64,000 nt of DNA from the NCBI RefSeq assembly GCF_021390575.1, contig NZ_JAJEJQ010000001.1:1960501-2024500 (forward strand), given 5' to 3'. The stretch's first letter is position 1, and the number at the start of each line of letters is the position of its first letter. The notes beneath the pieces are model-generated. The model saw only the letters and a list, made by a program, of their open reading frames with translations, did not search any database and was not told where the DNA came from. The position numbers were made by a program, and so were the translations under genes. Below are positions 1-9,541 of the stretch, in pieces. The stretch is from Paraburkholderia adhaesiva. Its GTDB lineage: Bacteria > Pseudomonadota > Gammaproteobacteria > Burkholderiales > Burkholderiaceae.

Positions 1-1055
1 TGGTTCTGCTTCTGCGCGCTTTCGTCCGGCGTCATGATATTGATTTGCCAGCCGGTCAGTTCGCTGGCAAGACGCACGTTCTGGCCGCTACGGCCGATGG
101 CAACCGCCAGCTCGCCTTCGTCGACGACGACGTCCATCGAGTGCTTTTCCTCGTCGACGACGATCGACTGCACGGCAGCCGGCGCGAGCGCGCCAATCAC
201 GAACTGGGCGGGGTCTTCCGACCATAGCACGATGTCGACGTTTTCGCCACCGAGCTCGTTCCTCACAGCCTGCACGCGCGAACCGCGGATGCCGACGCAG
301 GTGCCGATCGGATCGATACGCTTGTCGTAAGCGACGACGCCGATCTTCGCGCGCACGCCCGGATCGCGCGCGGCCGCCTTGATCTCGAGGAGACCCTGCT
401 CGATTTCCGGCACTTCCATTTCGAAAAGCTTCATCAGGAACTCGGGCGCGGTGCGCGAGAGTTCGATCTGCGGACCGCGTGCCGTGCGGTCAACCTTGCC
501 GATCCAGGCGCGCACGCGGTCGCCCACGCGCAGGTTTTCCTTCGGAATCAGCTGGTCGCGGCGCAGCAGCGCTTCGACACGGCCCGACTCGACGATGAAA
601 TTGCCCTTGTCCATGCGCTTGACCGTGCCGGTCATGATGCTTTCGCCGCGCTCGAGGAAATCGTTCAGGATCTGCTCGCGCTCGGCGTCGCGCACCTTCT
701 GCAGGATGACCTGCTTGGCGGCCTGCGCACCAATACGGCCGAACTCGACCGACGGCACCGGCTGCTCGATGAATTCGTCGATCTGGATGTCGGGACTCTG
801 CTCGCGCGCTTCGAACAGCAGAATTTCCTGATCCGGCTCCTGAAGACCTGCTTCGTCGGGCACGACGCGCCAGCGGCGGTACGTCTCGTGCTCGCCGCTT
901 TCGCGATCGATATGCACGCGGATGTCCGCATCTTCGTCGAAGAGTTTCTTGGAGGCGGATGCGAGCGCCGCTTCAAGGGCGGCAAACACCACGTCCTTGT
1001 CGACATTCTTCTCGCGTGCCAGCGCGTCCACCAGCATCAACACTTCGCGACTCAT
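1..1055 (-). CDS. nusA: Transcription termination/antitermination protein NusA (partial, C-terminus outside window)
   Basis: NusA binds RNA polymerase and nascent RNA and modulates pausing, termination and antitermination. The reading frame opens at an ATG whose complement lies at 1053-1055 and stays open to the window edge, giving about 351 of the roughly 490 residues usual for the family. The translation begins [16 protein letters not shown], followed by the N-terminal polymerase-binding domain, an S1 domain (about residues 130-200, containing [16 protein letters not shown]) and KH-type RNA-binding domains ([29 protein letters not shown]). The start overlaps the rimP stop in an ATGA arrangement, which implies translational coupling. 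infB would be expected next, beyond the edge. The identification is secure; only the truncation by the window is incomplete. Confidence 0.96.
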   Translation of the reverse strand, partial: MSREVLMLVDALAREKNVDKDVVFAALEAALASASKKLFDEDADIRVHIDRESGEHETYRRWRVVPDEAGLQEPDQEILLFEAREQSPDIQIDEFIEQPVPSVEFGRIGAQAAKQVILQKVRDAEREQILNDFLERGESIMTGTVKRMDKGNFIVESGRVEALLRRDQLIPKENLRVGDRVRAWIGKVDRTARGPQIELSRTAPEFLMKLFEMEVPEIEQGLLEIKAAARDPGVRAKIGVVAYDKRIDPIGTCVGIRGSRVQAVRNELGGENVDIVLWSEDPAQFVIGALAPAAVQSIVVDEEKHSMDVVVDEGELAVAIGRSGQNVRLASELTGWQINIMTPDESAQKQN

Positions 1056-1510
1056 TGTTTGCGGCTCCTAAAGTCAACTTTGGGGATAAGGCGTGCTTTG
1101 TCGATGTCCGCGAGCGTGAAATCCAGCATCGCGGGACCTGCCTTCCCTTCGAATTCCAGACCGATGGTCTCGCCCTCGGGTGCATGCACGATGCCCCGGT
1201 ACGATTTCCGTCCGTCCAATGGCTTTTTCAACGTGATAACCGCCTCGCAGCCTGCGAAGCGTTCGAAGTCCGCCAGTTTCTTCAGCGGACGGTCGAGTCC
1301 CGGCGACGAAACTTCGAGTCGCTCGTAGTCGATGTTCTCGACCGTCAGAACGTGCTGCAGCTGACGCGTGACCTTCTCGCAGTCCTCGATCGCGATGCCG
1401 GCAGGCTGATCGATGTAGATGGTCAGCATGCCGCGCCCGGTGCGCTCGAGGTCAACCAGCTCGTAACCGAGTCCGGTGACCGTGGTTTCAATCAGTTCCG
1501 TCAGTTGCAC
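1052..1510 (-). CDS. rimP: Ribosome maturation factor RimP
   Basis: RimP assists late maturation of the 30S ribosomal subunit. The 152-residue product matches the family's normal size. It starts [22 protein letters not shown] and carries the characteristic segments [10 protein letters not shown] and [11 protein letters not shown], followed by the C-terminal SH3-like domain. It is the first gene of the rimP-nusA operon and its stop codon overlaps the nusA start by four bases. Upstream lie about 280 bp before a strong minus-strand terminator, so the operon promoter is expected in 1511-1790. I could not pick a convincing -35/-10 pair there by eye. Confidence 0.96.
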   Translation of the reverse strand: MQLTELIETTVTGLGYELVDLERTGRGMLTIYIDQPAGIAIEDCEKVTRQLQHVLTVENIDYERLEVSSPGLDRPLKKLADFERFAGCEAVITLKKPLDGRKSYRGIVHAPEGETIGLEFEGKAGPAMLDFTLADIDKARLIPKVDFRSRKQ

Positions 1511-1790
1511 AATGCCTACTCCAGATGTTCGCGCGGCAGGCCTGCAACTTCCAGAAAACTGGTATCGCGGGCCGCGCGCCAGGTGAGCGCGCGCTCTTGC
1601 ACATTGCCTGCCCCCCCGGGCGACACACCCTGCACGACCCGATCCGGGCCCCGCGCTTTTCGGCCTGCTTTGCGGTCTGTTTTCAGTCCGCTAGCAGTCC
1701 GCCGCCGGCCTGCTTTCAGCGCTTCAGGCTCGCTTGAAACACGTTCAAAACGCGCTCGAAACTGTATGCAGACTGCAAAACGGCCGGACC

Positions 1791-1823
1791 AAAAAAAAAT
1801 GGGCGAAACGCCCATCTTCTTTT
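1791..1823 (-). terminator. Rho-independent terminator, minus strand (bidirectional-looking)
   Basis: The palindrome ATGGGCGAAACGCCCAT at 1799-1815 is preceded on the plus strand by an uninterrupted A-run (1791-1799), which becomes a U-run on the minus strand. This is a textbook intrinsic terminator for transcription coming from the rluB side. The plus-strand side has only a weaker T-rich tail. It most simply ends the scpB-rluB transcript, but it also lies in front of rimP and could act as an attenuator. Confidence 0.85.
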
Positions 1824-1832
1824 ATTGCCAAG

Positions 1833-1879
1833 GTGGTCGCACCTGGGGCGCAAATAAAAGCCGCACGCCCAGCGACCAC
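1833..1879 (-). other. Long imperfect hairpin ahead of the terminator between rluB and rimP
   Basis: The arms GTGGTCGC (1833-1840) and GCGACCAC (1872-1879) are perfectly complementary. An inner stem pairs 1844-1850 with 1866-1871 with one extra base, separated from the outer stem by a three-base bulge. On the minus strand this hairpin lies immediately upstream of the intrinsic terminator. Together the two structures resemble the 3' end of an mRNA or small RNA, or a leader with an attenuator. The remainder of the gene-free stretch 1511-2081 shows nothing else I can name. Confidence 0.55.
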
Positions 1880-2081
1880 GAGATTCTAGCCTTTTTTCGA
1901 CACCAACGCAATCTGACGCACGCTAAATGCCTGTTAGGAAAGGCTTGATGCGAATCCGGCGCGCGTCTTGCGGCATATCTTGCGCGACGACACAACCGCC
2001 GATTTAGCCATCCCGGAGATTCGCGATGGCGCTGGCTGCTGACGCCACTGCGACCATTGCGGCAACAGCGGCGCAGTACGC

Positions 2082-3887
2082 TCAGTGACCGCGCGTGCGA
2101 TTGCGCGGCGTGCCGCGCTGACCACCACGGTTACCGCCCGCCGCGCGGTTGCCGTTGGGGTTGGTTCCGGGGTTGCCCTTGCCGCCCGGAGCGCCGCGGC
2201 GATTGCCATTGGGATTGGCGTTCGCGTTGCCGCCCATGCGCTTGCCCGTGCCAGGCGCGCGATTTCCATCGACGTCCCGGCCGCCCGTTCGGTTGCCGTT
2301 GCGACCGCCGCCAAAGCCCGTGCCCGTACCCGAGCCGAAGCCACCCGACATGCCGCCAAAGCCGCCTGCACCACCCGGCGCGCCGCGACGTCCCTGGCGC
2401 GGCTGGCCCATCGCGCCATGGGAACTCAGCACAGGCTCGCGGTTGATGAAACCCATTGAGGTCTGCATCGGATCCGGCTGACGACGCTCCTGTACATTGC
2501 CGCCGCGACCGCCCTTCTCCTCGGTCGGGGCCTTAAGGCCAACGGACGCCATGAGCGTGCGCACCTGGTTGTCCTCCAGCTCCTCCCAGCGGCCGCGCTT
2601 CAGGCCGCGCGGCAGTGCGATCGGGCCGTGACGCGTGCGGATAAGACGGCTCACCATCAGACCAACCGCCTCGAACATGCGACGCACTTCACGGTTACGA
2701 CCTTCAGCCAGCGCGACGTGATACCAGTGATTCGTGCCCTCGCCGCCGCCATCGCGGATGCGCAGGAAGTTCGCCGGACCGTCTTCGAGTTCGATGCCCT
2801 TCAAGAGCTTCTGGCGGTTCCCTTCGGTCAGTTCTCCGACCACGCGCACGGCGTACTCACGCTCAACGCTGTAACGCGGATGCATGAAACGGTTGGCGAG
2901 GTCGCCCGAAGTGGTCAGCATCAGCAGACCTTCGGTGTTGAAGTCGAGACGGCCGACCGCGAGCCATTTCGCCGTCTTCATCGGCGGCAGGCGGTCAAAC
3001 ACCGACGGACGGCCTTCCGGGTCGGCATGGCTCACGATCTCGCCGGTCGGCTTGTGGTAGAGCAGCACGCGCGGCGGCTTGTTCGGCAGCTTGCGCTTGA
3101 TCGGCTTGCCGTTGATGCGGACCTGGTCGGTCGGCAGAATACGCTGGCCGATGTGCGCAGGTTCGCCGTTCACCGAAACACGCCCGGCGATGATCAGCTC
3201 TTCCATGTCGCGGCGCGAACCCATGCCCGCGTCCGCGAGAACCTTGTGCAGCTTCGGTGCGTCGTCGTCCGCGCTCAGCTCGCGCTTTGCCTGCTGCACG
3301 CGGCCGCGGCGCAGCATCGGCGCGCGCACGCCGGCTCCGCCGGTGTTGTCGGCGTCGAAGGCAGGCGACGTCACGTACAGGAACAGGTCATCCGGAGAGC
3401 TACCCGCCGCGGCAGACGCGGCGTCGGTGCGTCCATGGCCCGCTTGCCCCGCCTGTTGACCCTTCCGGCCCTTGCCCGTGTGCTTCCCGGCCCCAGCTCC
3501 GGCCCCGGCGGCGGCCTGATCGGCCTGCGGGGTCTGGTTGCGACGGCCCGGCTTCTTCGCTGCGCCTTCCTTGCGCGGTGCGCGTGGCTGCGCGGCGACC
3601 TCGCCTTGCGGCTGCGTTTCGGTCGCGGACGGCACGCCTTCTGCAGGCACGGCATCCGCAGTCTTGGCCTTCGCGCCCGCACGGCGGCGTGCGATCAGGC
3701 TACGCGGCCCCCGGCGCAGGCCGCGGCGCGGACGATCCTCGCCCTCGCCTTCGCCGCCACCGGACGTCGGCACTTCGGCGGCGTTGCCACCGGTTTCACG
3801 GGCACGAGGTTCGTCGGCATGCGCGGAAGCCGCGCGGCGCGAGGATTCGGACGCGTCGGTCGAATCGGTGTCGTGGATATCAGTCAA
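2082..3887 (-). CDS. rluB: 23S rRNA pseudouridine synthase RluB with long disordered N- and C-terminal tails
   Basis: RluB-family enzymes isomerise a uridine in helix 89 of 23S rRNA. The 601-residue product has a roughly 210-residue Ala/Arg/Gly-rich N-terminal extension, an S4 RNA-binding domain (about residues 211-258, [15 protein letters not shown]) and the catalytic core with GRLDFNTEG (the catalytic Asp near residue 315). The tail from about residue 450 is rich in Gly, Asn and Arg. The core alone would be about 240 residues, so more than half the protein is low-complexity. Translation appears to start at TTG (complement at 3885-3887) with a TGAGG ribosome-binding site seven bases upstream. 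The gene lies 146 bp downstream of scpB, and an 8-bp stem hairpin (3911-3931) sits in the gap. Confidence 0.93.
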   Translation of the reverse strand: MTDIHDTDSTDASESSRRAASAHADEPRARETGGNAAEVPTSGGGEGEGEDRPRRGLRRGPRSLIARRRAGAKAKTADAVPAEGVPSATETQPQGEVAAQPRAPRKEGAAKKPGRRNQTPQADQAAAGAGAGAGKHTGKGRKGQQAGQAGHGRTDAASAAAGSSPDDLFLYVTSPAFDADNTGGAGVRAPMLRRGRVQQAKRELSADDDAPKLHKVLADAGMGSRRDMEELIIAGRVSVNGEPAHIGQRILPTDQVRINGKPIKRKLPNKPPRVLLYHKPTGEIVSHADPEGRPSVFDRLPPMKTAKWLAVGRLDFNTEGLLMLTTSGDLANRFMHPRYSVEREYAVRVVGELTEGNRQKLLKGIELEDGPANFLRIRDGGGEGTNHWYHVALAEGRNREVRRMFEAVGLMVSRLIRTRHGPIALPRGLKRGRWEELEDNQVRTLMASVGLKAPTEEKGGRGGNVQERRQPDPMQTSMGFINREPVLSSHGAMGQPRQGRRGAPGGAGGFGGMSGGFGSGTGTGFGGGRNGNRTGGRDVDGNRAPGTGKRMGGNANANPNGNRRGAPGGKGNPGTNPNGNRAAGGNRGGQRGTPRNRTRGH

Positions 3888-3910
3888 AACAACCTCAAAA
3901 TGTCAGGTTG

Positions 3911-3931
3911 CGCGCCCCATTGCGGGGCGCG
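3911..3931. other. GC-rich hairpin between scpB and rluB
   Basis: CGCGCCCC (3911-3918) pairs perfectly with GGGGCGCG (3924-3931) around a five-base loop. No U-run follows on the minus strand, so it is unlikely to be an intrinsic terminator. It sits in the intercistronic region just before the rluB ribosome-binding site and may affect mRNA processing or stability. Confidence 0.5.
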
Positions 3932-4033
3932 TCAAAAATGCTCTTTGCATCAGATGCCGCGATGGGCGGCTTCGTCGTCCGTCGTCGTGACGGAGTCGTC
4001 CTGCGCCGCGTCGCGGCGCCTTCCTGTTCGCTC

Positions 4034-4993
4034 TCAGCCTTCGCCTTCGGACGTGGCGACCGGATACGGCCAATACGCCTTCTGGGCGGCGCGCTCGTCT
4101 TCCTGGACGCGGGGCGATTCCTCGTGTCCTTCGCGTTGCGGCTCAGCGGCCGCAACGTTTTCCGAATCGTCCGGCGCGGCCGCGGCCAATGTCTCGCGCT
4201 GATCTTCGTGCGCGCTGTCCGCTTGCTCGGTATCCGCGACCGGTAACGCTTCAGCCAGTGCAGGCTCCTGCGTCTGCGTTGCAGTCGTCTCGTCGGGCTC
4301 GCTCACCATAACGGCCTCGGCAACGTCCTCGCGCACCTCGGCTGCATCGGTCACGGCGGCCGGTACGTTGTCGCCGGATTCGCCACCGGATTCGCCACCT
4401 CCGGCCGCGAGCAGTTGCGCCACCTCGCTGTCCGGGAACTCGATAGCATGCTGCGCCAGCAGTTGCTCACCGATCTGCGACGACGGATCGTCGAGCGGCG
4501 GCAACTCGTCGAGCGACTTCAGACCGAGGTCATCGAGGAACTGCCGTGTCGTCGCGTAAAGTGCCGGGCGGCCCGGCACGTCGCGATGTCCGATCACCTC
4601 GATCCAGCTCCGGTCCTCGAGCTGCTTCACGACCTGCGTGTTCACCGTGACCCCGCGGATTTCCTCGATGTCGCCACGCGTAACCGGCTGGCGGTACGCG
4701 ATGATCGCGAGCGTTTCGAGCACCGCACGCGAATAGCGCGGCGGTTTTTCGGGGTGCAGGCGGTCCAGATAGGTCCGCATCGCCGGTTTGCTCTGGAAGC
4801 GCCAGCCGGACGCGAGCCCCACCAGCTCGACGCCGCGCCCAGACCACTCTTGCTTCAGATCTTCGAGCAGGTGCCGAACCGTGTCGGCCGAAATGTCATC
4901 GACGAACAATTTGCGCAGGTCGCCGATCTTCAGCGGCTCTTGCGTGCAGATCAATGCAGTCTCGAGGACGATCTTCGCCTCTTGGGTATTCAT
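4034..4993 (-). CDS. scpB: Segregation and condensation protein ScpB
   Basis: ScpB is the winged-helix kite subunit that pairs with ScpA and SMC in chromosome condensation. The first 190 or so residues match the family: the N-terminal winged helix ([19 protein letters not shown]) and the second domain with [43 protein letters not shown] and [10 protein letters not shown]. The last 120 or so residues are acidic, Ala/Glu-rich and probably disordered, so at 319 residues it is longer than typical homologues of about 200. scpA is not adjacent. The gene precedes rluB on the same strand, a pairing common in proteobacteria. Confidence 0.93.
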   Translation of the reverse strand: MNTQEAKIVLETALICTQEPLKIGDLRKLFVDDISADTVRHLLEDLKQEWSGRGVELVGLASGWRFQSKPAMRTYLDRLHPEKPPRYSRAVLETLAIIAYRQPVTRGDIEEIRGVTVNTQVVKQLEDRSWIEVIGHRDVPGRPALYATTRQFLDDLGLKSLDELPPLDDPSSQIGEQLLAQHAIEFPDSEVAQLLAAGGGESGGESGDNVPAAVTDAAEVREDVAEAVMVSEPDETTATQTQEPALAEALPVADTEQADSAHEDQRETLAAAAPDDSENVAAAEPQREGHEESPRVQEDERAAQKAYWPYPVATSEGEG

Positions 4994-5263
4994 GCAGCCA
5001 GGTCAGACCTTAAGTCGGGTTCAGGGAACCGGATCAGACAGAGACGATATGGAACTGGAGACGCGCTCGCCCGATTCTGATCGGTCATATTGATGGGAGC
5101 ACGCACCGGGGGGTCGCAATACAGGCACCAGAGCCTGACCCAGCCGGGGAGCCGCGAGAATCCCGTAGGGAATCGCAAGACTAAGCGCCATATTACGCAA
5201 AAACACCGGGTGCGTAAAGACGCTCTCGTGCGTTGCCCAACGCACCGCCCATGCGGCACACGG

Positions 5264-6481
5264 TCAGCGCGAGCCCCGCGCTTTGAGATAACCCGCGAGA
5301 CGTTCGACACCTTTATCGAGGCGCACCGGATCGCATGCATAACACCATCGCACGAATCCCTCGCCCTCGCGGCCGAATGCGCTGCCCGGCGCGAGCCCAA
5401 GGCCTGCGTCTCGCACGAGCGCCTTACACAGCGAGAGGCTTTCCTGCGCGCCCGGCAGTTTGAAAAACAGGTACATCGCGCCGGGCGGCGCCTTCACGTC
5501 GACGCCGGGCAACTGCGCAAGCGCCGCCGCCAGGTGGTCGCGCGACGCGCGCAGATCCGCAACGAGCGCACGCGTAAACGGCTCGCCATGCTCAACCGCC
5601 GCGATGCCCGCCTGCTGCACGAAAGACGGCGCGCACGACGTGTTGTACTCGACCAGCTTGCCGAGATCGTCCATCAGCGTGGGCGGCGCGACCATCCAGC
5701 CGAGCCGCCAGCCCGTCATGAGCCACGCTTTCGAGAACGAATTGACGCAGATCAGGCGCTCATCGCGCGACGCGAGGTCGAGGAACGAAGGCGCAGCGCG
5801 CTCGCCTGCCTCGCCGTAGTAGAGGCGCTCGTAGACTTCGTCGGCGACGATCCAGATCCCGTGACGGCGGCAGTGATCGAGCACCGCGCGCTGTTCGTCT
5901 CGCGTCATCACCCAGCCGGTCGGGTTGTTCGGCGAGTTGATCATCAGCAGTTTCGTGCCCGGCGTGAGTGCGGCGAGGAGTCGCTCGAGGTCGAGCGTCC
6001 AGCCGCGCTCGCCGTATGAGAGCGACACCGTCTCGACCGTTGCGCCGAGGATCTTCGGGATCTCCACCAGATTCGGCCACAACGGGGTGACCGCAACCGC
6101 ACGGTCGCCCGAGCCGATCACGAGTTGAGCCGCGAGCATCAGTGCATTCACGCCTGCGCTCGTCACGGCAATGTTCTCGACCGATGTGGCCCCGTGCAGC
6201 CCGCTCACGTATCGGGCAAGCACCTCGCGCAACGGCGCGATGCCGAGATTGTGTGTGTAGAACGTGTCGCCACGACCGAGCGCCTCGGCTGCTGCCTCGC
6301 GGATAAACGGAGGCGTCACGCGATCGGATTCCCCGAACCAGAACGGCAGCACGTCCGGCACGCCGAAGCCCGCGTTCGCGACCTCGCGGATCTGCGACGA
6401 GCGCAGTGTCCGCACGGCATGGCGCGCTTGCGGCGAATCGGGGGTCGCAGTGATGGTCGAAGGCAGGGTGGGATCGCTCAT
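5264..6481 (-). CDS. Pyridoxal-phosphate-dependent aminotransferase, class I/II (aspartate aminotransferase-like)
   Basis: This is a cytoplasmic fold-type I PLP transaminase of 405 residues, a normal length. Visible motifs are INSPNNPTGWVM, the PLP-anchoring IVADEVYERLYYG, and SFSKAWLMTGWRLGW, where Lys251 should form the Schiff base and the downstream Arg should bind the cofactor phosphate. The substrate cannot be read from sequence; aspartate, aromatic amino acids or alanine are all possible. A LysR regulator lies 90 bp upstream on the same strand and may control it. The 270-bp space down to scpB holds no recognisable gene. Confidence 0.9.
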   Translation of the reverse strand: MSDPTLPSTITATPDSPQARHAVRTLRSSQIREVANAGFGVPDVLPFWFGESDRVTPPFIREAAAEALGRGDTFYTHNLGIAPLREVLARYVSGLHGATSVENIAVTSAGVNALMLAAQLVIGSGDRAVAVTPLWPNLVEIPKILGATVETVSLSYGERGWTLDLERLLAALTPGTKLLMINSPNNPTGWVMTRDEQRAVLDHCRRHGIWIVADEVYERLYYGEAGERAAPSFLDLASRDERLICVNSFSKAWLMTGWRLGWMVAPPTLMDDLGKLVEYNTSCAPSFVQQAGIAAVEHGEPFTRALVADLRASRDHLAAALAQLPGVDVKAPPGAMYLFFKLPGAQESLSLCKALVRDAGLGLAPGSAFGREGEGFVRWCYACDPVRLDKGVERLAGYLKARGSR

Positions 6482-6571
6482 TGAGGGGCTTCCTGGGCTT
6501 TCGGCAGTTGCAGAAAAGCGCAGTGTAGCGCGCGTCCGTCACACGTGGAGGCCTCGACCACCGAGCGACGC

Positions 6572-7480
6572 TCACACCCCGCCCAGTTCCTCCTGACGCC
6601 CGCCGATCTGGCGGATCAGCGCCCAGACGGCCGCTGCAGCCGGGGAAAGCGAGCGGTCGCGACGCCGCACCAGTTCGACCGTACGCTCGGCGCGTGGCAC
6701 GAGCGGCCGTGCGACCAGCGACGAACCTGCCGGCACGGGCAGCGCAAGCCACGGCAGAACACTGATGCCGACACCCGCCTCGACGAGCCCGAACACGGTC
6801 GCCGGATGCCCGAGCTCCTGGACGACCCGCGCGTGGACGCCCTGCTCGCTCATCACGGAGTCGATCAGCGGGCGGCTGCCCGAAGCGTAATCGAGCATCA
6901 CGAGCCGCTCACCGTCGAGTTCATGCCAGCCCAACTGCTCGCGCCTCGCGAATGCGTGATCGCCGCGCATGACGACACAGAACGAATCGGTAGTCAGCGT
7001 GATGGTTTCGAGATCCTCCGCTGCGAACGGACCGATGACCACACCGAAATCGACCTCGCCCGAGCGGACCTTGCGCACGACGTCGCTCTGCACGTCGTCG
7101 CGCAATCCGAGCGTAACGTAGGGATACAGCCGCTCGCATTCGGCGACGACCTGAGGCATCAGACGACACGCGACAGTCGGGCTCGCTGCGACGACCACGC
7201 GCCCACGCCGCTGCTCACCGATTTCGCGGATCTCGTGCAACGCGTCGTCGAGATCGTTGATCAAACGCCCAACGCTCGCGATCAAGTTGACTCCGACGTC
7301 GGTGAGCTGGACTTCGCGGGTCGTCCGGTCGACGAGCTTGACTCCGATTTCCGTCTCGAGCTCGCGCACACACCGGCTCACTGCGGACTGCGTGAGCCCG
7401 ATTTCAACACCCGCCCGGCTGAAGCTCTGCAACCGGGCCACTTCGATGAACACCCTCAGTTGTCGCAGCGTCACATTCAT
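6572..7480 (-). CDS. LysR-family transcriptional regulator
   Basis: The 302-residue protein has the canonical layout: an N-terminal winged helix-turn-helix (TLRQLRVFIEVARLQSFSRAG, LTQSAVSRCVRELE) and a periplasmic-binding-protein-like effector domain starting near RGRVVVAASPTVACRLMP. The effector is not inferable. It precedes the aminotransferase gene in the same direction. LysR regulators are often divergent from their targets, so its target could equally be upstream in 7481-7901 or distant. Confidence 0.93.
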   Translation of the reverse strand: MNVTLRQLRVFIEVARLQSFSRAGVEIGLTQSAVSRCVRELETEIGVKLVDRTTREVQLTDVGVNLIASVGRLINDLDDALHEIREIGEQRRGRVVVAASPTVACRLMPQVVAECERLYPYVTLGLRDDVQSDVVRKVRSGEVDFGVVIGPFAAEDLETITLTTDSFCVVMRGDHAFARREQLGWHELDGERLVMLDYASGSRPLIDSVMSEQGVHARVVQELGHPATVFGLVEAGVGISVLPWLALPVPAGSSLVARPLVPRAERTVELVRRRDRSLSPAAAAVWALIRQIGGRQEELGGV

Positions 7481-7901
7481 CGCATTTTCTCATCAATCAT
7501 GCCTTCTCATGCGATTTTATCCCGTCCGACGTCGTTTGCAGTATCTTGATAAACCTCAACGAGCATGACTTCCGCAGTGCAGCAATGCAGCGCAATGCGC
7601 ACGTCTGACGGGCCTGACTGCACAAAATTGGTGATTCTCCTGATTTCCGCACCCGGCAATTTCTAGTCTCATACGGCGCTGGCAAGCACCTGCGCGGGCT
7701 TGATGTCCCGCGGCTTCGAAACGAAAGCGTATGAGTTGGCACGCTTTTCGCATTTGGGCATGTACAGGACCGGCGAACGTTGCGGAGCATTAAATCCGCC
7801 AACGCAACCGGATCCCGCCTGGCCCTCCGCCACCCTGGTGGAGTGCTTGAAGAGTGCGCAGCGCGGGGCAGCGCACCAGAGATAGCTCGCTGAGGTGAAA
7901 C
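7481..7901. other. Gene-free interval between the LysR gene and the transposase-domain gene
   Basis: This 421-bp stretch contains divergent upstream regions for both neighbours. A 61-codon frame at 7700-7885 lacks a ribosome-binding site and shows no recognisable domain, so I do not call it. No terminator, tRNA or clear inverted-repeat insertion-sequence end was seen. It may include degraded insertion-sequence DNA next to the transposase-domain gene. Confidence 0.5.
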
Positions 7902-8303
7902 ATGATGCTGTTCGACGATTTGAGAGATAACGAATGGGCGCTGATCGAGGCGTTGTTCTGTGCGGAACCCGCGCGGAGCGAACGGCGCGGACGGCCTCGC
8001 GTCGAAGCACGAGCCGTGGTCAACGCAGTGCTTTGGGTGCTGTCTACCGGTGAGGGCTGGTCGAAGCTGCCGGGCCGCTACCCGTCACCGCCCACCTGCC
8101 GACGCCGTTTCGACGAGTGGCAAACCGACGGAACGCTGGCCGAAATCGTAAAGCGCCTCGGTTCGAACGGTCGCGAAATTTCGCTGCGCGGCCGTATCGG
8201 CGCAACGGCGACCAAGCCGCCGGCACCGCCGAGCCGCGACCGTCTGCGCGGCGCGTTCTGGACCAATCCGGAGTCGTGGCGCGCTCCGGCCAAGATGGCC
8301 TGA
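7902..8303 (+). CDS. Orphan IS5/IS402-type transposase N-terminal domain protein (DUF4096-like)
   Basis: The 133-residue product begins MMLFDDLRDNEWALIEAL and contains RRGRPRVEARAVVNAVLWVLSTGEGW and PTCRRRFDEW. These are hallmarks of the helix-turn-helix N-terminal domain of IS5-group (IS402-like) transposases, corresponding to their first ORF. The DDE catalytic half is absent, and residues after about 95 (Arg/Pro/Ala-rich) do not look like transposase. A purine-rich GAGGTG lies seven bases before the start. No terminal inverted repeats or target duplications were found by eye. It is either a relic or a domesticated DNA-binding protein. Confidence 0.75.
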   Translation: MMLFDDLRDNEWALIEALFCAEPARSERRGRPRVEARAVVNAVLWVLSTGEGWSKLPGRYPSPPTCRRRFDEWQTDGTLAEIVKRLGSNGREISLRGRIGATATKPPAPPSRDRLRGAFWTNPESWRAPAKMA

Positions 8304-8322
8304 GCAGGTCACGAGGCTCTCT

Positions 8323-8350
8323 GTTGCCGGGTGTCCACACGCCCGGCAAC
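8323..8350. other. 9-bp perfect inverted repeat downstream of the transposase-domain gene
   Basis: GTTGCCGGG (8323-8331) pairs with CCCGGCAAC (8342-8350) around a ten-base loop. No U-run follows in either direction. It could be a weak terminator or a remnant of an element end. Confidence 0.45.
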
Positions 8351-8550
8351 GCCGGACTCCATCCCCGGCACTCCCCCATTCAGGACGCACTCGCACCTTC
8401 GCGCGCGAAGCGTCCGCTCGCCCCGCTTACCCTCTGCTCGCCAGCGGGCGAAACATCTATTTACTAATATTCACAACCCCGTTTTGCGTCAGACGTTAGG
8501 GTAAGGCCATGTCTACGAACGTCGACGGCCCGCATTGACGGGAGACTGCC

Positions 8551-8835
8551 ATGAAGTCCATGCCGCTGCTCACTCCGGGCATCATGGTTTCGCTGTGCGC
8601 CCTCGCCCTGATTGCGTCGGTCGCCTCGTCCGGCGTGTGTGCCCAGTCGCAGCGCGCCGGCTCGCAGGGCTGGTCCATGCCCCGCGTCGCGACTTCGCCG
8701 CCCAATGGTCCGCCTTTGCAGGGTGGCCAGAATCAAGCTGTGCCGCGCGGGGACCTGCGCGGCGACATCGCCGATCATGCCCGCCAGCGAGCATCACCAT
8801 CCCGACCAGCACCGCCGGAACAGCGACGTCGCTGA
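8551..8835 (+). CDS. Small secreted protein of unknown function
   Basis: The 94-residue product starts MKSMPLLTPGIMVSLC and has a hydrophobic core (VSLCALALIASVASSGVCA) typical of a Sec signal peptide, with probable cleavage after VCA. The mature part is Pro/Gln/Arg-rich and has no recognisable domain. A GGGAGA ribosome-binding site lies six bases before the ATG, and a strong intrinsic terminator follows at 9008-9039. Both support a real gene. I do not recognise the family. The Arg/Pro-rich end could reflect ORF overrun. Confidence 0.6.
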   Translation: MKSMPLLTPGIMVSLCALALIASVASSGVCAQSQRAGSQGWSMPRVATSPPNGPPLQGGQNQAVPRGDLRGDIADHARQRASPSRPAPPEQRRR

Positions 8836-9007
8836 GCGCCGGAATTGCCGGACATCCCGCTCGCCAGCTCGCTCGATTCATTCAGTTGAACGCCACATAA
8901 GGCGTTTCCCGCGCGCCAGCGCACGTTACGAAAACACCGGGAACCACTGCGCCTGACTCCGGTCTACCCTAAGCCATTAAGCACAGCGTGGCAGCAGTAA
9001 TTCCGGT

Positions 9008-9039
9008 AAGCCCGTATCGTCCGATGCGGGCTTTTTTTT
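9008..9039 (+). terminator. Rho-independent terminator
   Basis: AAGCCCG (9008-9014) and CGGGCTT (9027-9033) form a stem that runs directly into eight T residues. It probably ends the transcript of the small secreted-protein gene at 8551. Confidence 0.85.
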
Positions 9040-9096
9040 CGCGTGGCCCGGGCTGCCGGGACGAGGACTAGGCGGCGACCGGGCTTATCGGCCGCC

Positions 9097-9411
9097 TTAC
9101 TGACGGGTTTCCAGCCCCGCTTGCGCCACGAATTGAAGCGCGTAGTCGGCGACGCGGTGCGCGGTCCACTGGAGTGTGCGTTCGTCGCGTGCGAGGCGCG
9201 CAAATTCGGCGCGGCCGCGATCGGTCAGGACGGCGATGTCGACGGGGGCGTGAAAGCCGGGCGCGGGCGCGACAGTGCGCTGTCTCACCGTGTCCATCAA
9301 ACCCAGATCGCGCAGATATTGAAAGACTTCAGGACGCCGCGCCCAAGGTACCTGCCGGTACTGCACCCGCCGCAACGCTTCGAGTACTGCTTCGTTGGAA
9401 TACGTATTCAT
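9097..9411 (-). CDS. Hypothetical protein, 104 residues
   Basis: The product begins MNTYSNEAVLEALRRVQ and reads as a compact, mostly helical soluble protein with a segment AVLTDRGRAEFARLARDE that resembles a winged-helix wing and helix. I do not recognise a family. An AAGAAGCGAG purine-rich stretch precedes the ATG and serves as a ribosome-binding site. A 190-codon plus-strand frame over the same DNA is Arg-rich and looks like an antisense shadow. It is divergent from the YdcF-like gene. Confidence 0.6.
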   Translation of the reverse strand: MNTYSNEAVLEALRRVQYRQVPWARRPEVFQYLRDLGLMDTVRQRTVAPAPGFHAPVDIAVLTDRGRAEFARLARDERTLQWTAHRVADYALQFVAQAGLETRQ

Positions 9412-9541
9412 CTCGCTTCTTTCTTAAAATGCAGCCTTCGAACGGCTGTGCCCGGCAACGCACAAAGGCGAAGTGGGCAACCTGCCGTAACCGGCTGTCG
9501 ATGCGCGTCCGCCGCCGGACGAGCACGCGGCAGAGCTGCAA

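Noticed and set aside
1516..1815. 99-codon minus-strand frame upstream of rimP
   Set aside because: It begins inside the terminator hairpin and has no protein-like features.
7700..7885. 61-codon plus-strand frame upstream of the transposase-domain gene
   Set aside because: No ribosome-binding site, no domain, and it ends just before the supported gene.
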